Assembly: GCA_007280915.1 (NCBI GenBank)
Contig: QYQL01000166.1
Span: 1 to 49,205, forward strand
Length of the DNA stretch: 49,205 bases
From: Verrucomicrobiaceae bacterium
Lineage (GTDB): Bacteria > Verrucomicrobiota > Verrucomicrobiia > Chthoniobacterales > Terrimicrobiaceae
Direction of reading: 5' to 3'
The notes beneath the pieces were generated by a model, which saw only the letters and a program-made list of their open reading frames with translations, made no database searches and was not told the DNA's origin. This document shows, one piece after another, positions 29,149 through 37,672 of this stretch; position 1 is the first letter of the stretch; every line of letters begins with the position of its first letter. A program made the position numbers and the translations under genes.

Positions 29149-30066
29149 ATGGAAAACGTGATCATTGTGGGCACGGGATGCGCCGGCCTGACAGCCGCCA
29201 TCTATACTGCCCGTGCGAATTTGAATCCTCTCGTGCTCGAGGGGCGGATGCCCGGAGGCCAACTCACCACGACGACTGCGGTGGAAAATTTTCCCGGTTT
29301 TCCGGACGGGGTTGATGGTCCGGATCTGATCCAGCGGATGCACCAGCAGGCGGAAAAGTTCGGCTCGCGTTTCCGCTACGGTGTGGTCGAGGAATTCCAG
29401 CCCGGCAGTCCGCACCGGGTGAAGGTGGACGGGGAATGGGTGGAGACCAAAGCGCTCATCGTCGCGAGCGGCGCGTCACCGCGATACACCGGATTGGAAG
29501 GAGAATCCGCGCTGATCGGCCACGGGCTGACCTCGTGCGCGACCTGCGACGGCGCGTTCTACCGCAACGTTCCGGTATGCGTCGTCGGGGGAGGGGATTC
29601 GGCCTGCGAAGAGGCGGGTTTTTTGACCCGCTTTGCCTCGAAGGTTTATCTGATCCACCGGCGGGATGAGTTGAGGGCATCGAAGATCATGGCCGGGCGC
29701 GCGCTCGCGAACCCGAAAATCGAACCGGTGTGGAATTCTGTTGTGAGTGCCTATCTGACCGACGATGCCGGTGAGGTGCGCGGTGTCCGCCTCCGCGACA
29801 CGAAGACAGGTGCCGAAAGCGAACTGGAGGTCAAATGCGTGTTTGTCGCGATCGGGCACGAGCCGAATACGGCTGCGTTTCGCGGGATCCTCGGGACCGA
29901 CGAGAACGGGTATCTTGTTCAGACCGCCGGCACGGCGACAAACATCCCCGGCGTTTTCGCGGCGGGCGATGTGGCCGATCATGTTTACCGGCAGGCGATC
30001 ACGGCGGCCGGCCAGGGGTGTGCGGCTGCGATCGACGCCGAGCGGTGGTTGGCCTCCGCGGAATAA
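29149..30066 (+). CDS. trxB: Thioredoxin-disulfide reductase
   Basis: 305 residues. A FAD/NADPH flavoenzyme keeping thioredoxin reduced. FAD motif VGTGCAGLTAA has Cys where most enzymes have Pro (GxGPAG). The redox-active pair is CATC in SCATCDGAFYRN, the NADPH motif is GGGDSACEEAGFL with IHRRDELRAS, and the C-terminal FAD motif is GVFAAGDVADHVYRQA. Length and order are normal. The upstream 8-bp hairpin may regulate it. The GT4 gene follows 17 nt later and may be cotranscribed. Confidence 0.95.
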   Translation: MENVIIVGTGCAGLTAAIYTARANLNPLVLEGRMPGGQLTTTTAVENFPGFPDGVDGPDLIQRMHQQAEKFGSRFRYGVVEEFQPGSPHRVKVDGEWVETKALIVASGASPRYTGLEGESALIGHGLTSCATCDGAFYRNVPVCVVGGGDSACEEAGFLTRFASKVYLIHRRDELRASKIMAGRALANPKIEPVWNSVVSAYLTDDAGEVRGVRLRDTKTGAESELEVKCVFVAIGHEPNTAAFRGILGTDENGYLVQTAGTATNIPGVFAAGDVADHVYRQAITAAGQGCAAAIDAERWLASAE

Positions 30067-30083
30067 GTCGGTCTCTCACGGCG

Positions 30084-31256
30084 TTGAAAATCTGCGATCT
30101 CACCCAGTTTTACTCGCCGGTTAGCGGCGGGGTGAGGCGGTATATCGAGCAGAAGTCGGCGTATGTGCGGACCAAGCGTCCGGATTGCGAGCATGTGATC
30201 ATCGTGCCCGGCGAGTCCACCGGCAGCTCCGGGGATTCGCGTGTTCGAACCTACACGATCGCGTCTCCGCTTGTTTCCAGAACTTCCCGCTACCGTGCGT
30301 TGACGAGGCTCCACCTTGTCGAAGAGGTTCTCGAAAAGGAGCGGCCGGATCTCATCGAATCCGGAGACCCGTATCAGGTGGCATGGAAGGCGGTCGCCTC
30401 GGGGCGCGGGCTCGACATTCCGGTCGTGGCATTTTACCACTCGCATTTCCCGGAGGCCTACCTGCGCACGGTCGCCAAGTATTTCGGGCGTGTTGCCGTT
30501 TCCATCACCGATGACGTCTGCCGCAGATACGTCCGGGCTCTTTACAACCACTTCGCCTGCACGTTCGTTCCCAGCCCGGCGCTTTGCAAAGTGCTTGCAT
30601 CGTGGGGGGTTGAGCGGATGCACACCGTGGATCTCGGGGTGGATGCCGATGTGTTTGTTCCGGGGATCGCCGACCGGGAGAAAACGCGCTCGGGGCTCGG
30701 GATTCCCGCCGATGCGCGTCTCCTCCTCTATGTTGGCCGGCTCGCGCCGGAAAAAAATGTCCGGACCCTCTTCGACGCGTTTTCTATCCTTCATGCCCGT
30801 GCGCCGGGCCGGTTCCACCTGCTCTGTGCGGGCGATGGCGCCCAGCGTCTGTCTGTGATCCGTCTGCGCGACGAAACTGCTTCGGTTCACTGGATGCCCT
30901 ATTGCAACGACCCTCTTGAACTGGCCGCGATCTACCGCGCTGCCGACCTCTTCGTGCATCCCGGCATCCAGGAAACGTTCGGGCTCGTCGCACTCGAAAG
31001 CCAGGCGAGCGGGACCTGCGTGGTCGGGATCCGCGGCAGCTACATGGACCGGATCATCTTCAGCGATCAGGAATTCTGGGCTGCCGAAAATTCTCCCGGG
31101 GCGCTGGCGGATGCCATTGAGTCGAAGTTCACTCTCGACCTCCGGGAGTCCGGATTGAAAGCGAGTGCCGAAGCGAGGAGCCGGTATTCGTGGCACACCG
31201 TTTTTTCCAGGCTCTTTGATATCTATGGCAGGGTTGTGGCGGATTTCAGCAGGTGA
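30084..31256 (+). CDS. GT4-family glycosyltransferase
   Basis: 390 residues. LKICDLTQFYSPVSGGVRRYIE at the N-terminus is the acceptor-domain glycine loop. LLLYVGRLAPEKNVRTL and PGIQETFGLVALESQASG (E-x7-E) form the nucleotide-sugar site. The fold is GT-B and the enzyme is retaining; the C-terminal half is similar in motif order to the GT4 part of the PHP fusion at 3215-5626. No ATG is available in the early frame; the TTG at 30084 gives the expected N-terminal beta strand and is my choice. The substrate is unknown. Confidence 0.85.
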   Translation: MKICDLTQFYSPVSGGVRRYIEQKSAYVRTKRPDCEHVIIVPGESTGSSGDSRVRTYTIASPLVSRTSRYRALTRLHLVEEVLEKERPDLIESGDPYQVAWKAVASGRGLDIPVVAFYHSHFPEAYLRTVAKYFGRVAVSITDDVCRRYVRALYNHFACTFVPSPALCKVLASWGVERMHTVDLGVDADVFVPGIADREKTRSGLGIPADARLLLYVGRLAPEKNVRTLFDAFSILHARAPGRFHLLCAGDGAQRLSVIRLRDETASVHWMPYCNDPLELAAIYRAADLFVHPGIQETFGLVALESQASGTCVVGIRGSYMDRIIFSDQEFWAAENSPGALADAIESKFTLDLRESGLKASAEARSRYSWHTVFSRLFDIYGRVVADFSR

Positions 31257-31295
31257 TTTGCCACGCCCGATGAAGTGGTATACATTTTTCCCTGT

Positions 31296-31895
31296 ATGAA
31301 AAATCTCCCCATTTTCTGTTTCCTCCTCATGGGGGCGATTGTTCAGGCTGACATCATCAAGGAAGTCCCGAAATCGCAGCGCGATGACCTTGCCGGAGGG
31401 CAGACGGTTGTGAAGAGCAAGGACATTGCCGGTGTGCCCTGGCCTCAGCTCAGTCTTTACCGCGTCGTGAACGCGCCTCCATCAATCGTCATCGACCTCT
31501 TCACGGATTACGGTTCGGCACCGTCCTTTACCCCAGGGCTTCTCTCCGCCCAGGTGATCGCTACCAATCCAGACGGAACCAAGGACGTGCGCTACACGGT
31601 CAAGGTTCCTATCATTCAGAAGACCAGCTACACCGTTCGCAACACCTACCAACAATCCGGACAGACCTACACCGTCTCTTGGAAACTCCTCCAGTCGCCG
31701 CTTGCCAAGCAGAGCGACGGATCGTTGCGGATCGAGCCCTATGACGGCGACCGCACGCTCATGTGCTATACGAACCTCTGCGTCCCGATCACCAACCTCG
31801 TTTCCGGCCTGAAGAATCAGGCGCTCATCGAAGCGAAGAACACAGTCCTGGCCATCGCCACCGAAGCCGAACGCCGGGCGAACAAAGCCAACTGA
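31296..31895 (+). CDS. Secreted START/SRPBCC-like protein
   Basis: 199 residues. A signal peptide (NLPIFCFLLMGAIVQA) is followed by a domain with the polyketide-cyclase/START-type pattern: SLYRVVNAPPSIVIDLFTDYGSAPSFTPGL at the start and a C-terminal amphipathic helix (LVSGLKNQALIEAKNTVLAI). Such domains bind lipid or other hydrophobic ligands. No catalytic residue can be named. An earlier GTG at 31275 is less likely. TTGCCA at 31258-31263 and TACATT at 31281-31286 (17-bp spacer) are a plausible promoter leaving a leader of only a few bases. Confidence 0.65.
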   Translation: MKNLPIFCFLLMGAIVQADIIKEVPKSQRDDLAGGQTVVKSKDIAGVPWPQLSLYRVVNAPPSIVIDLFTDYGSAPSFTPGLLSAQVIATNPDGTKDVRYTVKVPIIQKTSYTVRNTYQQSGQTYTVSWKLLQSPLAKQSDGSLRIEPYDGDRTLMCYTNLCVPITNLVSGLKNQALIEAKNTVLAIATEAERRANKAN

Positions 31896-31944
31896 CGCGG
31901 GTCTTCGCAGGTTGAAAAGCAAGGACCACCACTCCATTTGCTGA

Positions 31945-32970
31945 TCACGGTGCCGGAACCGCCTGCACCGACGTCACCGCTGTCTTGCCTTTTTTGTCCC
32001 AATGGACCGTGGCGTGGTAATGGTAATCCTCGCCTTCAGCGCCGGTGAAGAATCCGTTCAGATCGAGAATCAGCGTGCGGTTATCCGCCCACTGGAGCGG
32101 CTCCTCAAACTGGTCCTGCCACTTGGCCCCGACCTTGTCCATGCGCTTGGCCACTGGATACGTGATCTCGGGCGTCGGCAACTTTTTCCAAATATTGCCC
32201 TGCCGCGTGAAGATCGCCGTGGCCCCGACCCGGGGCGCATCTTTCAGATAGAAGGCGAACGCGTCGCTGGCAGGCCGCCAAAGCACGCCGCAGGTGGACC
32301 CTGGATAGCTGCCATCTTCGGTGCCGTAGATGAGCCGTGGTTTTGAGTCTTCTGCGGCCCCGACGATTTCCACTTTCTGCAATTGCTGCGGTGAATACGA
32401 AGCCCGGACGATGAACTTGTGGTCCGGGGAAGGATAGTCGACGGTGAAATCTTCAAATGATTCGGAGTCACCCGGTTTGGTCTCGTGCGAGCGGATCCAA
32501 TAGAGATCGAAATCCTGCTCCAGCGTCACCAGCGGAGCCCCTTCGGGAGCTTGCAGGGCGATGCGGGTGAGTTCATCCGTGCGGACACACCGGTAGCCAC
32601 CCTCCTCGACCCGATACAGTTTTCGTAAATAAAATTCGGGAGGCCCTCCGCACTGCAATTCGATCTGTGGCCACCCATTGCTCTGCTCCAGAACGCAAGG
32701 GGCTGTCATTCTTCCTTCCGCATCGAACTCCAGGGTTTCGCCGGTCTTCGTATTCCTGATCATCAGGTGTTTCTCGTCGCCTTGGCCGATGTTCGTCTGC
32801 ACGACATCGAATCCGGCAGGATTTGCCTTGGTTGGCCAGGCCGGAGCCGACGGCAGTTCTTTCGCGATGGGAAAGGTCTTCTTGGCCGCATCCCGTTGGA
32901 CGTCTTCGGCATGGAGGCCGGATAGGAAAGCCAGCGAGACAATGACGATTCGAAGCGCAGGCGTGAACAT
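31945..32970 (-). CDS. Secreted protein of unknown function
   Basis: 341 residues from the ATG at 32970 (a GTG two codons earlier is possible). A signal peptide (FTPALRIVIVSLAFLSGLHA) is followed by beta-rich sequence with tyrosine- and tryptophan-rich turns (SPDHKFIVRASYSP; GVLWRPASDAFAFYLKDAP) resembling propeller-type repeats, but no family is recognised. It is convergent with the SRPBCC gene and isolated on its other side. Confidence 0.6.
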   Translation of the reverse strand: MFTPALRIVIVSLAFLSGLHAEDVQRDAAKKTFPIAKELPSAPAWPTKANPAGFDVVQTNIGQGDEKHLMIRNTKTGETLEFDAEGRMTAPCVLEQSNGWPQIELQCGGPPEFYLRKLYRVEEGGYRCVRTDELTRIALQAPEGAPLVTLEQDFDLYWIRSHETKPGDSESFEDFTVDYPSPDHKFIVRASYSPQQLQKVEIVGAAEDSKPRLIYGTEDGSYPGSTCGVLWRPASDAFAFYLKDAPRVGATAIFTRQGNIWKKLPTPEITYPVAKRMDKVGAKWQDQFEEPLQWADNRTLILDLNGFFTGAEGEDYHYHATVHWDKKGKTAVTSVQAVPAP

Positions 32971-33123
32971 TTTCACCGGAAAAGGATGGCATGGCGGGAA
33001 TTGAGAGTCACGCAGTCTTCTCTTCCATGGAGCGCGAAGGCTGGGTCAGTTCACTCTGCATGATCCAGTTCGATACCATCGACGGCCCCGACTATCTTTC
33101 TCGCACTTGGAGCGGAAAATGCT

Positions 33124-33129
33124 TACGTT
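33124..33129 (+). promoter_or_regulatory. Putative -10 box of a leaderless promoter (bifunctional nuclease gene)
   Basis: TACGTT ends exactly 6 nt before the ATG at 33136. No Shine-Dalgarno sequence is present. A clear -35 box is not visible, so this call rests on the hexamer and its position. Confidence 0.3.
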
Positions 33130-33135
33130 TGTGTT

Positions 33136-33603
33136 ATGGACAAGACAGTGATTCCGGTTCAGATCCGGGCCTTGGTTCCGACAAGCGCCGGCTGCGCGGT
33201 CTTTATTGGCAGCGAGGAAAAGGTGTTTGTGATCTACGTGGACCAGAGCGTGGGCGCCGCGATCGGGATGTTTCTCAGCGGCGCTGACAAGGAACGTCCA
33301 TTGACGCACGATCTTCTGGCCCATGTGCTCGCCGCGCTGGGGGCTCGGGTCGAGCGGGTGGTCATCAATGACTTAAAAAGCGGAACGTATTTCGGGCGAC
33401 TCATTCTCACCGCAGAAAACGAACTTCAGCAAAAAAAAATCATCGAATTGGATGCGAGGCCGAGCGATTGCATGGCCATGGCCGCCCAGCAGAAGGCCCC
33501 GATTTATGTCAGCCGCGTTGTCTGGGAGGAGGTCGAGGATATGTCCGAGCTCCTGGAAAGGCTTCAGGAGGAGCAATCCCCTGAGGCTGGAGATGCGGGA
33601 TAG
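33136..33603 (+). CDS. Bifunctional nuclease family protein (DUF151)
   Basis: 155 residues. The whole chain matches the BFN/DUF151 family: FIGSEEKVFVIYVDQSVG, RPLTHDLLAHVLAALGARVERVVINDL, GTYFGRLIL and the conserved LDARPSDCMAMA. Plant and thermophile members show RNase/DNase activity, while many bacterial ones are uncharacterised. The final roughly 25 residues are acidic and variable. The 3' end overlaps the convergent ispD gene by 40 bp. Confidence 0.88.
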   Translation: MDKTVIPVQIRALVPTSAGCAVFIGSEEKVFVIYVDQSVGAAIGMFLSGADKERPLTHDLLAHVLAALGARVERVVINDLKSGTYFGRLILTAENELQQKKIIELDARPSDCMAMAAQQKAPIYVSRVVWEEVEDMSELLERLQEEQSPEAGDAG

Positions 33604-34286
33604 GACGCAAGCGCAGCCTCTGCCAGCGCCAGGTCGCGCGGAAAGGTGACTTTGAAATTCAGCGCACCGTGGAAAACCGTGCGTGGACGAATTCCGTGCC
33701 GGATCAGGGCGGAGATTTCATCGGTGACCGGCTGCCCGGATCTGCGCACGGATTCGAGTGCTTCCCGAAGTGCTGCGAGACCGGCGACCTGAGGGGTCTG
33801 CATGGCCCAGAGCCCCTCACGGGATATGGTTTCGACGAGGTGCCCGGCTCCGGCGGCCCGGTGAAGAGAATCGCTCACCGGTTCCGCAGCAACTGCGGCA
33901 CCCCATTCGGCGGCGGCCGCTACCACGCGCGAAATGAGTTCCGGGGTCACAAGCGGCCGGGCGGCATCGTGAACGGCCACCAGCGCCGGCGCGCCAGCTT
34001 GCAGCGCTTCCAGTCCATTCCTGACCGAGTCCGAGCGCTCGGCTCCGCCGGGAACGACCAGCCGGAATTTTTTGTAGGGGGCGGCAATCGCGGCGAACTC
34101 ATCCAAGCGGGATTCCGAGCAGACCAGAGCGCAGGTCCCGATGTCCTCGCAGGCTTCGAAAGCGGCGAGCGACCACTCGACGAGCGGACGGCCTGCCAGG
34201 ATGGCGGTTGCTTTATCGAAGCCCATGCGCCTGCTCGCTCCGGCTGCAACGACCAGCCCGGACGCCCGGAGTTGATGGATATTCAT
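33564..34286 (-). CDS. ispD: 2-C-methyl-D-erythritol 4-phosphate cytidylyltransferase
   Basis: 240 residues. Third step of the non-mevalonate isoprenoid pathway, joining CTP to MEP. The CTP-binding loop is VVAAGASRRMGFDKA (G-x-G-x-R-M...K). VHDAARPLVTPELI, MQTPQVAGLAALREAL and VTDEISALI are the other conserved IspD segments. NFKVTFPRDLALAEA closes the domain. ispH, the last pathway gene, lies 10 kb away in this window. The ATG at 34286 follows a TAGGAT hexamer with a 6-nt gap. Confidence 0.95.
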   Translation of the reverse strand: MNIHQLRASGLVVAAGASRRMGFDKATAILAGRPLVEWSLAAFEACEDIGTCALVCSESRLDEFAAIAAPYKKFRLVVPGGAERSDSVRNGLEALQAGAPALVAVHDAARPLVTPELISRVVAAAAEWGAAVAAEPVSDSLHRAAGAGHLVETISREGLWAMQTPQVAGLAALREALESVRRSGQPVTDEISALIRHGIRPRTVFHGALNFKVTFPRDLALAEAALASYPASPASGDCSS

Positions 34287-34292
34287 GCGGGC

Positions 34293-34298
34293 ATCCTA
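34293..34298 (-). promoter_or_regulatory. Putative -10 box of a leaderless ispD promoter
   Basis: On the minus strand TAGGAT is followed by 6 nt (GCCCGC) and then the ispD ATG. The -35 is weak (TTCTGT 18 bp upstream). No Shine-Dalgarno sequence. Confidence 0.3.
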
Positions 34299-34374
34299 GC
34301 CCGGGGGGAAAAGAAAACAGAACCTGAATTTTCTCTACTCGCTCCGGCGGGCCGGTCATGATACAAATCCCCTC

Positions 34375-36489
34375 ATGAAGAGAGCTTTCCTTCTCGCGGG
34401 CTTCGTCCTCGCCCTCAATTCGGTTCCGGTGTTATGCGACTCAGGCGGTGGCTGGCCGAAATCCTTCTCGAGCGACGGAGCTTCCCTGACCGTATATCAG
34501 CCGCAGGTGACAGGATGGTCGGGGAACACACTGACCGCGCGCATGGCGGTGTCCGTGCTTCCGCAGGGAGCGGCCGCGCCGCAATTCGGCACGCTGGTTC
34601 TGACAGGAACGGCCGATGTGGACAATGAACTCCAGACCGTTTCCCTGTCGAATATCGCTCCAGTGCAGGTCAGCTTTCCATCCGCTCCCGACAAGGCTTC
34701 CAACTACGCAGGCCTTGTCTGCGGTCAGGCCATCGGATGGGCGCAGAATCTTTCCCTGCCTGCCATCCGGGCGAACCTTGCCGTGACGAAGGCGGAAGGA
34801 GCTCCGACCGTTGCGGTTCAGAATCCCGTGCCGGCGATTTTCTTCAGCGAGTCCTCCGCTGTGCTGGTGCTGGTGAATGGAGAGCCAGCGCTGCGGCCGG
34901 TCGCGGGCACAAGCCTCCTCCGCGCGATCAATACCCAGGCTGTGCTTGTGATGGACCAGAGCAGCGGGGTGTATTATCTCCGGGTCAGCGGCGGATGGTC
35001 GCAGGCCCCGGCGCTGGCCGGTCCCTGGACAGCCGCGCAGAACCCTCCCGCCACGCTCTCGACCGTTCTTCAAAATATTTCTTCCACGGCCGAGCTTTTC
35101 AATCCGCCGGCCGGTTTGAAGCCCGGTCCGACGCCGGCGATCTTCGTGAGCACGGGGCCGGCCGAGTTGATCACCACCCAGGGAACCCCGCAGTTCGCCC
35201 CGATCACGGGAACCGGGTTGTTGAAGGTCACCAATTCCGGCAGTTCGATATTTGTCTATGAGCCGAACCAGAATTATTACGTGGTCATCTCCGGACGGTG
35301 GTTTGCCTCGCCGTCGCTGAGCGGGCCGTGGCAGTTTGTGCCATCCGCGCAGCTCCCGGCGGATTTTGCAAAGATCCCGGAGAGCGATCCTGCCGGAGCG
35401 GTCCTCGCTTCGGTGGCCGGGACCCCGCAGGCCGGTGAAGCCGCGATTTCCTCCACCATTCCGCAGACCGCAACGGTTGCTCGGACGGCGACGACGACGG
35501 TGAGCTATGCCGGAGATCCCGTCTTCCAGCCGGTCGGGGGGACGGCGCTTTCCTACGCCACCAACACCGCGACTCCGGTTATCAAAGTGGCTGAGGATGC
35601 GTTTTATTCGGTTGTGAACGGAGTCTGGTTTTTTGCCAATGCGGCCCTCGGCCCCTGGACGGTTGCTCCATCGGTTCCCGATGCGATTTACACGATTTCG
35701 CCAAGCTGTCCGGTTTACTATGCAACGAACGTTCATGTTTACGGGTCCACGCCGGATGTTGTTTACACTGGCTATACCCCCGGGTATTTCGGTCCGTGTC
35801 TTTCACCGGAAGGAGTGGTCGTTTACGGCACCGGCTTCTGGTATCCGCCTTTCATCGGGCCCGATGCCTGGATCGGACCTCCTCTGACCTACGGGTTCGG
35901 CGCCGGCTTCGCGTGTGGTTTGGCGACGGGCTTCGCATTCGGCCTTGCGGCGGACCACGGCTGGGGCTGTTCGCCGTGGTGGGGCCCATGGCATGGCGGC
36001 TGGGGGAATTCTGTGACCGTCAACAGGAACTGGAACAATGTGAACGTCAACGCCCACAATGTTTACAACCGCTGGCCGGACAATGTGGTGAAGAACCAGG
36101 GAAACACATTCAACCGCACGAACGTGGACAACACGGTGAGAAATGATGCCAATACCTTCCGTGCGAACAACGATGTGAAATCCGACGCCGACAAGGTCCG
36201 CTCGAATCCCGATTATCAGAGTTGGAAAAGCAATGCGGACAACCGCGTCAAGGACGACAGCTCCCGCCTCGGGGACAACAACGTCTTCGCGGGGAAGGAT
36301 GGGAACGCCTACCGGTCCACAAATGACGGGAACTGGGAGAAGCGGGATGGGGACAGATGGTCGAAGCCGGAGGCGTCGTCGTTCGACAGCGGCATGCACT
36401 CCGACCTGGATTCCCAGCATTTTTCGCGTTCCGTGGGCGGGACGCGTTCCTTTGGAGGAGGCGGGATGCGAGGCGGCTTCCGGAGGTGA
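34375..36489 (+). CDS. Large secreted protein with three internal repeats and an Asn/Asp-rich tail
   Basis: 704 residues. A signal peptide (about 1-21, ending PVLC) precedes three related modules at about 153-225, 254-328 and 366-436. Each ends in a (Y/F)-x-V-x-x-G-x-W...GPW pattern (YYLRVSGGW...AGPW, YYVVISGRW...SGPW, YSVVNGVWF...LGPW). A Tyr/Gly/Pro-rich segment with DVVYTGYTPGYFGP and a Trp/Gly-rich stretch follow, then an Asn/Asp-rich tail ending in GGGGMRGGFRR. Similar proteins are widespread and sometimes labelled carbohydrate-binding or autotransporter-like, but the function is unproven. I expect a surface or periplasmic structural role. Confidence 0.7.
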   Translation: MKRAFLLAGFVLALNSVPVLCDSGGGWPKSFSSDGASLTVYQPQVTGWSGNTLTARMAVSVLPQGAAAPQFGTLVLTGTADVDNELQTVSLSNIAPVQVSFPSAPDKASNYAGLVCGQAIGWAQNLSLPAIRANLAVTKAEGAPTVAVQNPVPAIFFSESSAVLVLVNGEPALRPVAGTSLLRAINTQAVLVMDQSSGVYYLRVSGGWSQAPALAGPWTAAQNPPATLSTVLQNISSTAELFNPPAGLKPGPTPAIFVSTGPAELITTQGTPQFAPITGTGLLKVTNSGSSIFVYEPNQNYYVVISGRWFASPSLSGPWQFVPSAQLPADFAKIPESDPAGAVLASVAGTPQAGEAAISSTIPQTATVARTATTTVSYAGDPVFQPVGGTALSYATNTATPVIKVAEDAFYSVVNGVWFFANAALGPWTVAPSVPDAIYTISPSCPVYYATNVHVYGSTPDVVYTGYTPGYFGPCLSPEGVVVYGTGFWYPPFIGPDAWIGPPLTYGFGAGFACGLATGFAFGLAADHGWGCSPWWGPWHGGWGNSVTVNRNWNNVNVNAHNVYNRWPDNVVKNQGNTFNRTNVDNTVRNDANTFRANNDVKSDADKVRSNPDYQSWKSNADNRVKDDSSRLGDNNVFAGKDGNAYRSTNDGNWEKRDGDRWSKPEASSFDSGMHSDLDSQHFSRSVGGTRSFGGGGMRGGFRR

Positions 36490-36555
36490 CCCGGCTTCGC
36501 TGTTTTGCTGGATCTCGGATTGCCATTGGCATGAGAATCGCTTAAGCAAAGCTTT

Positions 36556-37017
36556 ATGAGGGATCTGCGCATCGAGCCGGCAACATTGGACGATCTGTCC
36601 GATTTGACAGAGTTGCTCATGGAACTTTTCGCCCAGGAGGACGATTTCACTCCCGATCGCGACAAGCAGCTCCGCGGGCTCCGCCTGATTCTGGAGCAGC
36701 CGTCGCGCGGGAGGATTTTCGTTCTCAGGAACGAGAACCGCATCATCGGCATGATCAACCTGCTGATTACGATCAGCACGGCGGAGGGGGGATTCGTGCT
36801 GATTTTGGAAGATCTTGTTATCCGCAAGGAGCACCGCAGCCAGGGATACGGGTCGCGGTTGCTGAAGCATGCCGTCGAATTCGCGCGCCAGAAGAATTTC
36901 CTCCGGATCACGCTTCTGACCGACCGGCCAGCCGAGTCGCGCCGGTTTTATCTGAAGCACGGTTTCGTCGAGAGCGGGATGGTTCCCATGCGGTATCTGT
37001 TCTCCCATGGCACCTGA
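36556..37017 (+). CDS. GNAT-family N-acetyltransferase
   Basis: 153 residues. A complete GNAT fold: LEDLVIRKEHRSQGYGSRLLKHA contains the acetyl-CoA pyrophosphate loop (R-x-x-G-x-G), and the C-terminal ESRRFYLKHGFVESGMVPM is the last strand-helix. The acceptor amine is unknown. Its end overlaps larB by 11 bp, so the two are coupled. The start has no clear ribosome-binding site; TGCCATTGGCA (36521-36531) is a small palindrome upstream. Confidence 0.87.
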   Translation: MRDLRIEPATLDDLSDLTELLMELFAQEDDFTPDRDKQLRGLRLILEQPSRGRIFVLRNENRIIGMINLLITISTAEGGFVLILEDLVIRKEHRSQGYGSRLLKHAVEFARQKNFLRITLLTDRPAESRRFYLKHGFVESGMVPMRYLFSHGT

Positions 37018-37672
37018 GTTCGTCCGGGTGGATGTCGGGCGTGCGGATCGCTGCGGACGGCCGGAGACGATTTTTTGCGAGGGCAAGCTGCCCGGGGAGG
37101 TGGCGGAGATGGCTGGCGTTCTCCGGCGCGCCGGGCAACCGGTGCTCGCAACACGCGGAACGGCCGCCCATTTTGACGCGGTGGCGGAGATTTTTCCGGA
37201 AGCGGTCTGGCACGGCCGCGCGCGCTGTATCACGATCGGCGCGGCGGCGCCTTCGAAATCCGGGTTTTCTGTCGGCATCGTCTGCGCGGGGACATCCGAT
37301 CTTCCTGTTGCCGACGAGGCGGCGGTCACGCTGGAAGCGTTCGGCCAAAAGGTCGAGCGGGTGACCGATGTCGGCGTGGCGGGGCTCCACCGGCTGCTTG
37401 GGGAAATCGATCGACTTCGCGCGTGCGGGGTCCTTGTTGTCGTTGCCGGAATGGAGGGCGCGCTTCCGAGCGTGGTGGCGGGACTTGTCGAACGTCCGGT
37501 GATTGCGGTGCCTACCAGCATCGGCTACGGAGCGAACCTTGGTGGTATTGCGGCGCTCCTCGGCATGCTCACGAGCTGCGCCGCCAAAGTGACCGTAGTG
37601 AACATCGACAACGGGTTCGGGGCGGCCTGTGCGGCGGACGCGATTCTCCGGCTCGCGGAGGAAAAGGCTTGA
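37007..37672 (+). CDS. larB: Nickel-pincer-cofactor biosynthesis protein LarB
   Basis: 221 residues, the short form. It carboxylates nicotinic acid adenine dinucleotide in synthesis of the nickel-pincer nucleotide used by lactate racemase. GIVCAGTSDLPVADEAAVT and VVVAGMEGALPSVVAGLV with PTSIGYGANLGGIAALLGML are the AIR-carboxylase-like signature. larC, larE and larA are not in the window. The start overlaps the GNAT gene by 11 bp and the stop overlaps the next start (TTGA), giving a three-gene unit. Confidence 0.9.
   Translation: MAPEFVRVDVGRADRCGRPETIFCEGKLPGEVAEMAGVLRRAGQPVLATRGTAAHFDAVAEIFPEAVWHGRARCITIGAAAPSKSGFSVGIVCAGTSDLPVADEAAVTLEAFGQKVERVTDVGVAGLHRLLGEIDRLRACGVLVVVAGMEGALPSVVAGLVERPVIAVPTSIGYGANLGGIAALLGMLTSCAAKVTVVNIDNGFGAACAADAILRLAEEKA

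Noticed and set aside
35803-37521. 572-codon open frame opposite the repeat protein, GNAT and larB genes
   Set aside because: It crosses three well-supported genes and has no recognisable motif.
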